Shown in pieces: positions 36,379 through 44,988 of a DNA stretch of 64,000 nt. The position numbers were made by a program, and so were the translations under genes. Numbering within the stretch: the stretch's first letter is position 1; the number at the start of each line of letters is the position of its first letter. Source of the stretch: Pseudomonas cedrina subsp. cedrina. GTDB lineage: Bacteria > Pseudomonadota > Gammaproteobacteria > Pseudomonadales > Pseudomonadaceae. The DNA lies in contig NZ_MNPW01000006.1 in assembly GCF_001983175.1 (NCBI RefSeq), positions 420,534 to 484,533 on the forward strand, read 5' to 3'. Below the pieces are notes generated by a model. It did not search any database and was not told the DNA's origin. It was given only the letters and a program-made list of their open reading frames with translations.

Positions 36379-36846
36379 ATGACCACTTTGTCCTTCAAGG
36401 CCATTACTGCCGCCCTGCTTCTGGGCGGCAGCGGCTTGGCGATGGCCGCCAACGACGGCCAATCGCGCGCCAACGAATTGCTCAGCGCGGACCCGCAATA
36501 CCGCGAGACCTGGCAAGGCGTGGTGAAGAAAGAAGAGCGCCTGCCGGAATGGGTGATGAACCTGTCGGGCACGGCCGAGCAGATGAACGCAGTGCAAGAG
36601 GATGGCGACCAGTACTTGGTCGGGCCGCTCTGTGAAACCGCGGACACCTGCCTGAACAAGCGCCTGATCGTGGCTTTCAGCCTCGACAAGGAAGATGCCT
36701 ACGCCATGTTGGTGCAAGTTCCTGCCGGGTTGCCGGCGGACAAGTCACCCACGCGGCATGCGGATTACCGATTTATCGGCAAGCCGGATGAAGGCATGCA
36801 AAAGCTGCTGATGGAGCAGTTGAAGAAAGATCCGAATTGGTACTAG
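36379..36846 (+). CDS. Lysozyme inhibitor Ivy-like protein lacking the CKPHDC loop
   Basis: A 155-residue periplasmic protein with a signal peptide (about 23 residues) and the Ivy fold signature (DGDQYLVGPLC, RLIVAFSLDK). In active Ivy proteins the inhibitory loop is CKPHDC with a key His; here the corresponding loop is CETADTC (85-91), one residue longer and without His. It therefore probably does not block lysozyme in the standard way. The neighbourhood (DUF1328, algB) matches the second Ivy-like gene of P. aeruginosa. The name Ivy is by fold, not proven function. Confidence 0.8.
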   Translation: MTTLSFKAITAALLLGGSGLAMAANDGQSRANELLSADPQYRETWQGVVKKEERLPEWVMNLSGTAEQMNAVQEDGDQYLVGPLCETADTCLNKRLIVAFSLDKEDAYAMLVQVPAGLPADKSPTRHADYRFIGKPDEGMQKLLMEQLKKDPNWY

Positions 36847-37578
36847 GTTCCGTCCGGCGCATCTGTCGCCCACGGAGCCAGCGTCCATAGAAAGAAGCCC
36901 CTCGCTTCTTTCTGTTTGCACCACCCGCCAAGGGCGGTGCATGACCAGGGGGCCGGGTTGCTCTGATCAAACGGGATCGGCGTGACCTACGGGTACAGGG
37001 AGTGCCTGCGCAAGGGCCGGGTCAGGCGAAAAGCTGCGACGCAGGTTCACAAGTTCTTGCTTGTCGAACCTGCGGCGGGCTTATGCCGCTGTTTCAAATC
37101 TGCTTTCTTTATGCCTGCCTTAGTTGGAAATTCCATTTCTGCTCGTGCCCAACCATTTCTTGGTGTTTCGGGCCGACCATCTATCGATAAAATTTGTCGA
37201 CGGTCATCGGACGTTTTTGACACTAAGCGACTCAATCGCCTGGTTTTTTCACCAACCGTCCCTGGACGTCCTGAGTCTCTGAGCGAGCCGGGTTTGGCAG
37301 GTTCACGGCATGTTTGTCGGACAAAATGTCACATTTGAACTGACCGTTCGGACAGTTATTATGAGAAAAGACCATGCCGATTCGGCATAGGGTAGGCGTT
37401 TACGGCATTAGACGGCGCTCCCCTGCATGGCAATAGTTGCGGCTTTTTTCGCCTGCCAGTAAGCCATTTCGGCCACGCTGCGGTGACCTTCCATGGAGGC
37501 CCATGCACTCACTTTTTCGCCCCCGGGCGTTGCAGCTGGCGCATCGGCCTTAAGTTCACTTGAAGTAAGGGTAATGAC
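36847..37578. other. Long non-coding region before gltP
   Basis: No convincing gene in about 730 bases. It contains a hairpin AGAAAGAAG/CTTCTTTCT at 36889-36913 (possible terminator after the lysozyme-inhibitor-like gene). A strong long hairpin lies at 37040-37074: CGCAGGTTC and GAACCTGCG, with ACAAG/CTTGT inside. Near 37300-37390 there is A/T-rich sequence with CGGACAAAATGTCACA and a palindrome-like GCCGATTCGGC (37377-37387), which may be the gltP control region. Confidence 0.5.
37040..37074. other. Long stable hairpin upstream of gltP
   Basis: CGCAGGTTC (37040-37048) and ACAAG (37049-37053) pair with CTTGT (37060-37064) and GAACCTGCG (37066-37074), a 14-base stem with a single bulged C and a 6-base loop. 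It has no T run, so it is not a simple terminator. It could be an RNA element, a protein site or part of a small RNA. Confidence 0.5.
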
Positions 37579-38910
37579 ATGAAGAAGGCAAAGCTAAGCC
37601 TCGCCTGGCAGATCCTCATCGGTTTGGTGCTGGGGATCGCAATCGGTGCCGTGCTCAACCATTTCAGCGCTGAAAAGGCCTGGTGGATCAGCAATGTGTT
37701 GCAGCCGGCGGGCGATATCTTTATTCGCCTGATCAAGATGATCGTGATCCCGATAGTCATTTCTTCGCTGATCGTCGGCATCGCCGGTGTCGGTGACGCG
37801 AAGAAACTCGGGCGCATCGGCGTCAAAACCATCCTTTACTTCGAAATCGTCACCACCATCGCCATCGTTGTCGGCCTGCTGCTGGCCAACCTGTTCCACC
37901 CCGGCGCCGGCATCGACTTGAGTACCCTGGGTACCGTCGACATCTCCAAGTACCAGGCGACCGCCGCAGAAGTGCAGCACGAGCATGCGTTTATCGAAAC
38001 CATCCTCAACCTGATCCCTTCGAATATCTTCGCCGCCGTTGCCCGTGGCGAAATGCTGCCGATCATCTTTTTCTCCGTGTTGTTCGGCCTTGGTTTATCG
38101 AGCCTCAAGCCTGAGTTGCGCGAGCCGCTGGTGACGATGTTTCAGGGCGTGTCCGAGAGCATGTTCAAAGTTACCCACATGATCATGAAGTACGCTCCGA
38201 TCGGCGTATTTGCACTGATCGCCGTGACCGTCGCCAACTTCGGCTTTGCATCGTTGCTGCCGCTGGCCAAGCTGGTGATTCTGGTTTACGTCGCCATCCT
38301 GTTCTTCGCCTTCGTGGTCCTTGGCCTGATCGCCCGCCTGTTCGGCTTCTCGGTGATCAGGCTGATGCGCATCTTCAAGGATGAACTGGTATTGGCTTAC
38401 TCCACCGCCAGCTCCGAAACCGTGCTGCCGCGTGTGATCGAGAAGATGGAAGCCTACGGCGCACCGAAAGCGATCTGCAGCTTTGTGGTACCGACCGGTT
38501 ATTCATTCAACCTCGACGGTTCGACCCTGTACCAGAGCATCGCGGCAATCTTCATCGCCCAGCTGTATGGCATCGACCTGTCGATCGGCCAGCAACTGAT
38601 GCTGGTACTGACCCTGATGGTCACCTCCAAAGGCATCGCCGGCGTACCGGGCGTGTCCTTCGTGGTGCTGCTGGCGACCTTGGGCAGCGTGGGCATTCCG
38701 CTGGAAGGCCTGGCATTCATCGCCGGTGTCGACCGCATCATGGACATGGCGCGTACGGCGCTCAACGTGATCGGCAACGCCCTGGCCGTATTGGTCATCT
38801 CCCGCTGGGAAGGCATGTACGACGACGCCAAGGGCGAGCGCTACTGGAATTCCCTGCCGCACTGGCGCAGCAAGGAAGCCTTACCGTCCGCCCAAGCCAC
38901 CCGCAGCTGA
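37579..38910 (+). CDS. gltP: Proton/glutamate-aspartate symporter
   Basis: Takes up glutamate or aspartate (dicarboxylate/amino acid:cation symporter family). The 443-residue product has eight membrane helices plus two re-entrant loops. Family motifs include the Ser-rich loop STASSETVLPRV (about 275-286) and the substrate-binding PTGYSFNLDGSTLYQS. GTAAGGGTAATGAC precedes the ATG. A monocistronic unit with a hairpin after the stop. Confidence 0.93.
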   Translation: MKKAKLSLAWQILIGLVLGIAIGAVLNHFSAEKAWWISNVLQPAGDIFIRLIKMIVIPIVISSLIVGIAGVGDAKKLGRIGVKTILYFEIVTTIAIVVGLLLANLFHPGAGIDLSTLGTVDISKYQATAAEVQHEHAFIETILNLIPSNIFAAVARGEMLPIIFFSVLFGLGLSSLKPELREPLVTMFQGVSESMFKVTHMIMKYAPIGVFALIAVTVANFGFASLLPLAKLVILVYVAILFFAFVVLGLIARLFGFSVIRLMRIFKDELVLAYSTASSETVLPRVIEKMEAYGAPKAICSFVVPTGYSFNLDGSTLYQSIAAIFIAQLYGIDLSIGQQLMLVLTLMVTSKGIAGVPGVSFVVLLATLGSVGIPLEGLAFIAGVDRIMDMARTALNVIGNALAVLVISRWEGMYDDAKGERYWNSLPHWRSKEALPSAQATRS

Positions 38911-38930
38911 CAGCGCAATCGCGCTGAAAC

Positions 38931-38954
38931 AAACCCCGGACAATTCCGGGGTTT
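38931..38954 (+). terminator. Hairpin terminator after gltP
   Basis: AAACCCCGGA and TCCGGGGTTT pair around the loop CAAT; the T tract is short and broken (GTTTGTCGTTT). Confidence 0.7.
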
Positions 38955-39008
38955 GTCGTTTCTGCCAGCCCCGCTATCATTCGCCCCATTCTTCGGGGGA
39001 TTCAACTG

Positions 39009-40238
39009 ATGCTCAATGGCCTGTGGCTTGGCTTCTTTGTCGTGGCAATGGTGTCGGCACTGGCGCAATGGCTGGTCGGCGGTAACGCCGGCATATTCGC
39101 GGCGATGGTGGAAAGCATTTTCGCCATGGCCAAGTTGTCGGTGGAGGTCATGGTGCTGCTGTTCGGCACCCTCACCTTATGGCTGGGCTTTTTGCGCATC
39201 GCCGAAAAAGCCGGGATCGTCGATTGGCTGGCCAAGGCCCTCGGCCCGCTGTTCCGCCGCTTGATGCCGGAAGTGCCCGCTGGCCACCCGGCCATCGGTT
39301 TGATCACCCTCAACTTTGCCGCCAACGGCCTGGGCCTGGATAACGCCGCGACGCCCATCGGGCTCAAAGCCATGAAGGCGCTGCAGGAACTCAACCCCAT
39401 TCCCAACACCGCCACCAATGCGCAGATCCTGTTCCTGGTGCTCAATGCGTCGTCGCTGACACTGCTGCCGGTGACGATCTTCATGTACCGCGCGCAGCAA
39501 GGCGCTCCCGATCCAACCCTGGTATTCCTGCCGATCCTGTTGGCGACCAGCGCCTCGACCCTGGTGGGCCTGCTCTCGGTGGCGGTGATGCAGCGCCTGC
39601 GGCTGTGGGATCCCGTGGTGCTGGCGTACCTGGTTCCCGGCGCGCTGGTACTCGGCGGCTTCATGGCATTGCTGGCGACGCTGTCCGCCACGGCGCTGGC
39701 GGGTTTGTCATCGATCCTGGGCAACCTCACGCTGTTCGGCTTGATCATGCTGTTTCTGGTGATCGGTGCGTTGCGCAAGGTCAAGGTGTACGAGGCGTTT
39801 GTCGAAGGCGCCAAGGAAGGCTTCGATGTGGCCAAGAACCTGCTGCCGTATCTGGTGGCGATGCTGTGCGCCGTGGGCGTGTTGCGCGCTTCCGGGGCGC
39901 TGGAGTTCGGCCTCGAAGGTATTCGCCACTTGGTGGCCTGGACCGGCATGGACACGCGCTTTGTCGATGCCTTGCCGACCGCGATGGTCAAGCCGTTCTC
40001 AGGCAGCGCGGCGCGGGCGATGCTGATCGAGACCATGCAGACCCAAGGCGTGGACAGTTTCCCGGCATTGGTCGCGGCAACCATCCAGGGCAGTACCGAA
40101 ACCACCTTTTATGTATTGGCGGTGTACTTTGGTTCGGTGGGCATCCAGCGGGCCAGGCATGCGGTGGGCTGTGCGTTACTGGCGGAGTTTGCCGGTGTCG
40201 TGGCGGCGATTGCGGTGTGTTACTGGTTTTTTGGCTGA
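39009..40238 (+). CDS. Fused spore-maturation-like membrane protein (SpmA/SpmB, nucleoside-recognition Gate domains)
   Basis: A 409-residue integral membrane protein in which two Gate domains follow each other. The first half resembles SpmA (LTLWLGFLRIAEKAGI; NAATPIGLKAMKALQ) and the second SpmB (KVYEAFVEGAKEGFDVAKNLLPYLVAML; GSTETTFYVLAVYFG). In spore formers the two are separate; in pseudomonads the fusion is ordinary. The substrate is unknown; related proteins move nucleosides or similar small molecules. Single gene between gltP and a REP element. Confidence 0.85.
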   Translation: MLNGLWLGFFVVAMVSALAQWLVGGNAGIFAAMVESIFAMAKLSVEVMVLLFGTLTLWLGFLRIAEKAGIVDWLAKALGPLFRRLMPEVPAGHPAIGLITLNFAANGLGLDNAATPIGLKAMKALQELNPIPNTATNAQILFLVLNASSLTLLPVTIFMYRAQQGAPDPTLVFLPILLATSASTLVGLLSVAVMQRLRLWDPVVLAYLVPGALVLGGFMALLATLSATALAGLSSILGNLTLFGLIMLFLVIGALRKVKVYEAFVEGAKEGFDVAKNLLPYLVAMLCAVGVLRASGALEFGLEGIRHLVAWTGMDTRFVDALPTAMVKPFSGSAARAMLIETMQTQGVDSFPALVAATIQGSTETTFYVLAVYFGSVGIQRARHAVGCALLAEFAGVVAAIAVCYWFFG

Positions 40239-40250
40239 GGCTGAAATCGC

Positions 40251-40326
40251 TATCGCAGGCAAGCCAGCTCCCACATTCGATTGTATTCACAGATCAAAAA
40301 AATGTGGGAGCGGGCTTGCCCGCGAA
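40251..40326. repeat. REP pair with mixed arm types
   Basis: Arm 40251-40277 is of the GGCAAGCCAGCTCCCACA type and arm 40301-40326 of the GTGGGAGCGGGCTTGCCCGCG type, a hybrid of the two REP subtypes. It lies between convergent genes. Confidence 0.82.
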
Positions 40327-40333
40327 GAGGCCC

Positions 40334-40945
40334 TCAGCGTTTCGCTGCACTGTTGCCCTGCACCACCACCCAATCCACCACCTGCCTGTTCAGTTGATCC
40401 CCCGCCAACCCAAACCCGGCGACAACGGCCGGCACCTGGGTATCCTCCACCGGTTGTCTAACCTCAAACCGCCGGCTGGCAACGATTCGCTGATCACTGC
40501 CGCGCACCAATCGCGCGTCCAGGCGAATCACCACCTCCACCGTACTGCCGTGGTATTCACTCTGGAACGCCTGCAATTGCCCGCCCAGTTCATAATCGGA
40601 CTGCAGGTTGGTGTCATCGGTACTCAACAACGTCACCCGCCCGTCGCGCTGGAAGCCATCCAACAGGCGATTGCGCAACAGCACCGGCGACGGATCGCTC
40701 CAGCGTGCGTTGGCGTAGCTGCTGATCAGGTCACCCTTGGGCACCACGGCAATGCGTGGGCTGTCGAGGAACTCGCTGGCCTGCGGCTTGGTCACGCGCA
40801 ACGACCAGGCCACGGCTGTGCCTTGGGTCGCGGTCGGTGACGCGGCCAAACGGTATACATCCGAAGGGTCGGCCTTGGGCAGGATCGAGCACGCACTGAC
40901 CAGCGCCAGGGCCGCGAGGGCAATCATTGGGCAAGCACGTTTCAT
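40334..40945 (-). CDS. ABC-type transport auxiliary lipoprotein (PqiC/ABC_trans_aux family)
   Basis: Outer-membrane-associated lipoprotein of the MCE lipid-transport system. The 203-residue product has a lipobox VSACS (Cys about residue 19) and the family strands FLDSPRIAVV and YELGGQLQAFQSE near the middle. It starts within the stop of the MCE gene (4-base ATGA overlap). Last gene of a four-gene operon reading permease, ATPase, MCE protein, lipoprotein. Confidence 0.87.
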   Translation of the reverse strand: MKRACPMIALAALALVSACSILPKADPSDVYRLAASPTATQGTAVAWSLRVTKPQASEFLDSPRIAVVPKGDLISSYANARWSDPSPVLLRNRLLDGFQRDGRVTLLSTDDTNLQSDYELGGQLQAFQSEYHGSTVEVVIRLDARLVRGSDQRIVASRRFEVRQPVEDTQVPAVVAGFGLAGDQLNRQVVDWVVVQGNSAAKR

Positions 40946-41880
40946 GGCGTGAACTCCTTGTTCTTGTCGCTGCCCAGCAGGTAACCGCTGGGGTTGGCTT
41001 CCAGGCGGCGGGAGATGGCGCGCAGCGAACCGAGGGTTTCGCGCAGTTCGCGCACGGCCGGCGCCAGTTCGTTGAGGCCCTGCAGGCCACTGTTTACCGA
41101 GCTTTTGTTGTCGGTCAGCAACGTATTGATAGTGGCTGTACTGTGTTCAAGGGATTTCATGGCTTGCTCGGCGCTGCCAAAGGCCTGTTTACCTTGTTCG
41201 TTGAGCAAGCCATTGGCGTTGCGCATCAGGACCGTGGTCTGTTCCAGGGCGGCGCTGGCCTGCTTGCTCACCTGCATCAGCTGTTGCATCACCACCTTGA
41301 TATCGCCGCGTTGGTCGGCAATCGCCCCCGTGGTTTGCTCGAGATGGTCCAGGGTGTTGCTGATGCGCTCCACATTCTGTGCCGAGAACATAGCGTTGGC
41401 GTTGTGCAGCAGCAGGTTGACGCTGGTCATCAGGTCGTTGCTGTTGTTCAGCAGGCGCGCGATGGGCGAAGGAGAGGCAATGATCTGCGGCAAGTTGCCG
41501 TCCTTGCCCTTGAGCTCGGCGCTTTGCGGTGTGCCGCCGCTGAGCTGGATGATCGAGGTGCCGGTGATGCCGGTCAGGGCCAGTTTGGCCTGGGTGTCTT
41601 CCTTGATCGGCGTCTGGCCGGCCAGGCGGATGCGTGCCAGCACGCGGCGCGGGTCCTTGGGGTCCAGGCGCAGGCTGGTGACGTCGCCCACCTTGATCCC
41701 GCTGTACTGCACGGCGCTGCCCTGGGACAACCCGCTGACTGCCTCGTTGAAGATCACTTCGTAGTCCTGGAAGGCGCTGTCGACGCTGGACTTGGCCAGC
41801 CACAGGCCGAACAGCAGCGCGCCGACCACCACGATCACGCTGAACAGACCGATCATCACATGATGGGCTCGGGTTTCCAT
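40942..41880 (-). CDS. MCE-domain lipid-transport protein (MlaD type)
   Basis: Periplasmic lipid-binding component anchored by one N-terminal helix (about 8-28). The 312-residue product has the MCE domain (about 38-120: GLSQGSAVQYSGIKVGDVTSL, then LTGITGTSIIQLSGG) and a long helical C-terminal part that is probably a coiled coil. Start at METRAHHVM; the upstream frame is a shadow of the ATPase gene. Two bases separate it from the ATPase stop. Confidence 0.9.
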   Translation of the reverse strand: METRAHHVMIGLFSVIVVVGALLFGLWLAKSSVDSAFQDYEVIFNEAVSGLSQGSAVQYSGIKVGDVTSLRLDPKDPRRVLARIRLAGQTPIKEDTQAKLALTGITGTSIIQLSGGTPQSAELKGKDGNLPQIIASPSPIARLLNNSNDLMTSVNLLLHNANAMFSAQNVERISNTLDHLEQTTGAIADQRGDIKVVMQQLMQVSKQASAALEQTTVLMRNANGLLNEQGKQAFGSAEQAMKSLEHSTATINTLLTDNKSSVNSGLQGLNELAPAVRELRETLGSLRAISRRLEANPSGYLLGSDKNKEFTP

Positions 41881-41881
41881 G

Positions 41882-42685
41882 TCATACCTCGTTGAGCGAT
41901 TGAGCGGCATCCAATGCCGCGCGGCCACGGGGGCCGTGGAAGTACTCGTGAACCCAGGCGTCGTCCGTTTGCGAGACGACGTCGATGGCGCCGGCCACCA
42001 GCACTTTCTTCTGCGCCAGCACCGCCACGCGGTCGGTGATGGTGTATAGCGTGTCCAGGTCGTGAGTGACCAGGAACACACTCAGGCCCAGCGCATCGCG
42101 CAGGGTCAGGATCAACTGGTCGAACTGCGCCGCGCCAATCGGATCGAGGCCGGCGGTGGGTTCGTCGAGGAACAGGATGTCCGGGTCCAGGGCCAGGGCG
42201 CGGGCCAGGGCGGCGCGCTTGATCATGCCGCCGGACAGCGAGGCCGGGTATTTGTCCGCCGCCGACAGCGGCAACCCGGCCAGGGCCAGTTTGACCGCGG
42301 CCAAGTGCTCGGCGTCGCGGCGGCTGAGGCCGGCGTGTTCGATCAGCGGCAGCGCGACGTTCTCGGTCACGGTCAGCGAGGAAAACAGCGCGCCCTTCTG
42401 GAACAGCACGCCGAAGCGTCGTTCAACCAGCGAGCGTTGCTGTTCCGAAAGGTTTGGCAGGTTCTTGCCGAACACCCGCACTTGGCCTTCACTGGGCCGG
42501 CGCAAGCCGACAATGCTGCGCAGCAGCACCGATTTGCCGCTGCCGGAACCGCCGACCACGGCCAGGATCTCGCCCTTGTATAAATCCAGGTCGAGCTGTT
42601 CGTGCACGCTTTGGCTACCAAAGCGATTGCACAGGCCGCGCACTTCAATCACCGCCTCGGCGGGCGCTCGGTGCAGGCGACTCAC
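41882..42685 (-). CDS. ABC transporter ATPase of the MCE lipid-transport system (MlaF-like)
   Basis: Drives lipid movement through the MCE complex. It has 267 residues: Walker A GGSGSGKSVLL, signature SLSGGMIKRAAL, Walker B ILFLDEPTAGLDP. It starts at a GTG that overlaps the permease stop (GTGA); longer upstream frame is a shadow of the permease. Closest recalled relatives are the PA3212-type paralogue rather than the canonical mlaF, which normally lies with the cell-wall gene murA. Confidence 0.9.
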   Translation of the reverse strand: MSRLHRAPAEAVIEVRGLCNRFGSQSVHEQLDLDLYKGEILAVVGGSGSGKSVLLRSIVGLRRPSEGQVRVFGKNLPNLSEQQRSLVERRFGVLFQKGALFSSLTVTENVALPLIEHAGLSRRDAEHLAAVKLALAGLPLSAADKYPASLSGGMIKRAALARALALDPDILFLDEPTAGLDPIGAAQFDQLILTLRDALGLSVFLVTHDLDTLYTITDRVAVLAQKKVLVAGAIDVVSQTDDAWVHEYFHGPRGRAALDAAQSLNEV

Positions 42686-43830
42686 CAGCCCATCTCCATG
42701 AAGAACAACGCGGCCACCGCATCCAGCACGATCACCACAAAAATCGATTGCACCACGCTGGAGGTGGTGTGAGCGCCGACCGACTCGGCGCTGCCGCTGA
42801 CCTTGAAGCCTTCCAGGCAGCCGATGGCCGCGATCAGGAAGGCGAAGATCGGCGCCTTGATCATGCCCACCACGAAGTGCTGCACGCCGATGTCCGAGTG
42901 CAGCAGTGACAGAAACATCGCCGGCGAAATATCCAGGGCTACGGCGCACACCACGCCGCCGCCGATGATCCCCGAGAGCATCGCCAGGAAGGTCAGCATC
43001 GGCAGCGCCACCAGCAGCGCGAGTACGCGGGGCAGCACCAGCAACTCCATCGGGTCCAGGCCCAGGGTGCGGATGGCGTCGATTTCTTCGTTGGCCTTCA
43101 TCGAGCCGATTTGTGCAGTGAACGCACTGGCGGTGCGGCCGGCCATCAGGATAGCGGTGAGCAGCACGCCGAATTCGCGCAAAAACGAGAACGCCACCAG
43201 GTCCACGGTGAAGACAGTGGCGCCAAAGCTTTCAAGCACCGTGGCACCGAGAAACGCTACCACCGCGCCCACCAGAAAAGTCAGCAGGGCCACGATGGGG
43301 GCGGCGTCGAGGCCGGTCTGTTCGATATGCGCAACCATCGGCGTGATACGCCAGCGTTTGGGCCGAAACAGGCCGCGAGCGAACGTTTCGATGATGAGGC
43401 CGATAAAGCCCAGCAGTTGCTTGCTGTCTTGCCACACGGTGTCCACCGCCCGGCCGATGCGCGCCAGCACCTGAATGCCGGTGGCTTCTTCTGGCGCTTT
43501 ATCCGGCACGCAAAAGTCATTCAGGGAACGGTAGACGGTCTTGAGCAACGCGCGGTCAGCCGCAGACAGGCTGCAGTCGGTCTGTTCGGCCGATTGCTCG
43601 ATGCGGGTCGGCCCCAGCAACTCCACCAGCAGCGAGGCGCCGGCGGTGTCCAGGGTACCGAGGCCGTTGAGGTCGATGCGCGCGCCAGCGTCATATTGGC
43701 CGTCGAGCTTGTCTGACAGCTTCTTCAGGCTGGCATAGTGGGCAAGCGTCCAGTCCCCCGTAATCCGCAGCTGCGGCGGGGTGGTGGACGTATCGAGGTG
43801 GGCGGCGCCGGCCGTCGTGCTGGTGGTCAT
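42682..43830 (-). CDS. MlaE-type permease with N-terminal STAS domain
   Basis: Inner-membrane permease of the same MCE system. The 382-residue product has an N-terminal STAS-like domain (about 15-110: LRITGDWTLAHYASL, LNGLGTLDTAGASLLVELL) fused to the MlaE domain with five to six helices (GRTASAFTAQIGSMKANEEIDAIRTLG). In the canonical Mla system the STAS protein MlaB is separate; this fused form is the PA3211 type. An upstream in-frame GTG would add nine residues; I use the ATG. Confidence 0.88.
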   Translation of the reverse strand: MTTSTTAGAAHLDTSTTPPQLRITGDWTLAHYASLKKLSDKLDGQYDAGARIDLNGLGTLDTAGASLLVELLGPTRIEQSAEQTDCSLSAADRALLKTVYRSLNDFCVPDKAPEEATGIQVLARIGRAVDTVWQDSKQLLGFIGLIIETFARGLFRPKRWRITPMVAHIEQTGLDAAPIVALLTFLVGAVVAFLGATVLESFGATVFTVDLVAFSFLREFGVLLTAILMAGRTASAFTAQIGSMKANEEIDAIRTLGLDPMELLVLPRVLALLVALPMLTFLAMLSGIIGGGVVCAVALDISPAMFLSLLHSDIGVQHFVVGMIKAPIFAFLIAAIGCLEGFKVSGSAESVGAHTTSSVVQSIFVVIVLDAVAALFFMEMGW

Positions 43831-43884
43831 AAGCTCCGAGCTTGTTTGGCTATCCACAATGGCTACGTAATAGCACGATCCTGG

Positions 43885-44916
43885 CTACTTTGGATTGTCC
43901 GTTTGTGCTGTGTCCGTCACTTTGAAGCGCAGCACGCCGATCACCTGGCCGTCTTCGGTCAACACGCGCACTTGCCAGCGTCCCACTGAGTCGGCCGGGA
44001 AATTCTGCTTGTGGGTCCAGGCGCGGTAGCCCTCCTTGCGCCCGCCGTGGATATCCAGGGCGATGCGGTCGACTTCTTTGCCGTTGAATTTCCACACGTG
44101 GTAGATCCGCTCATCCAGGCCGCGCGGGGCGTTGATCGCGGTGTAGGCGTACAGCCCGCCGCTGCGCAGTTGGGCACCGGTGACTTCCTTGAGGTCATCG
44201 CCGGGCGTGCGGTCTTGCAGTTGAGTGCTGATCGCCACTTCGGTCATCCACAAGGTGGCCGGCGGCACCCAACTGCGCAGGAACCAGCCGGCGCAGCCGA
44301 TGGCAGCCGTGACCCCCAGCAGCATTGCCCAGCCTTTGACGCTGCGCAGCGGCAGGCTCACGGCCAGGCTCGGGATCGACAACGCCATCGCCACGCCGAG
44401 CGCCAGTTTGTAACTCTCGGCGGTGGTCAGGTGCAGGATGATCGGCAGCGCAGTGAGCAGCGCGGCGAACAAGGTAAAGGTGTGCAGCGCGAGGAACAGC
44501 GAACGTTTGGGTGCCAGCCATTTGTAGTACAGCGGGTCGATGATCGACACCAGTGCAGCCGCCCCGAGCAGGCCGGTGAAAACCGATTGGCCGCTGTTCC
44601 ATGCGGTGGTGATGAAAAAGAACGGCAGCACAAAAAACAGACTTTCCTGGTGAATCATCTGGGTCGCGTAGCGCAACAGCGGTTCAGGGATTTCGCGCTT
44701 GAAGAGCTTGGTGAACAGCTGGGTAAAGCTGTTTTCCAGCATCAACCACAGCCAGCTCACCAGCATGATCACCGCGATCCAACTGGCCATGCCTTGTTGG
44801 CGGTCCACCAGGATGAAACTGCCCACGCCGGAGATGAAACCGCCGAGCGCGATCACCCCGGGGTAGCGCTTCATCAGTTCAAGAATGCGGGTGATCAAGC
44901 GGGTCAGGGTTTGCAT
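43885..44916 (-). CDS. DUF5924/DUF2914 membrane protein
   Basis: A 343-residue protein with about seven to eight hydrophobic segments in the first 230 residues. A soluble C-terminal domain (about 240-343) follows with GLDERIYHVWKFNGKEVDRIALDIHGG and RAWTHKQNFPADSVGRWQVRVLTEDG, the DUF2914 pattern. The C-terminal domain is likely periplasmic. Function is not known. It lies upstream of the MCE operon on the same strand with 54 bases between, so they may be co-transcribed. Confidence 0.75.
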   Translation of the reverse strand: MQTLTRLITRILELMKRYPGVIALGGFISGVGSFILVDRQQGMASWIAVIMLVSWLWLMLENSFTQLFTKLFKREIPEPLLRYATQMIHQESLFFVLPFFFITTAWNSGQSVFTGLLGAAALVSIIDPLYYKWLAPKRSLFLALHTFTLFAALLTALPIILHLTTAESYKLALGVAMALSIPSLAVSLPLRSVKGWAMLLGVTAAIGCAGWFLRSWVPPATLWMTEVAISTQLQDRTPGDDLKEVTGAQLRSGGLYAYTAINAPRGLDERIYHVWKFNGKEVDRIALDIHGGRKEGYRAWTHKQNFPADSVGRWQVRVLTEDGQVIGVLRFKVTDTAQTDNPK

Positions 44917-44988
44917 TCGGCGGTTCGCAGTCTTTGGTAGGAGAAATCCCAGACAGAATAACGTCTTGGCTCGGTATCCGGTGCGTCA

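Noticed and set aside
36187..36717. 176-codon minus-strand frame opposite the DUF1328 and lysozyme-inhibitor-like genes
   Set aside because: Conflicts with two plus-strand genes that have signal or membrane features and good ribosome sites.
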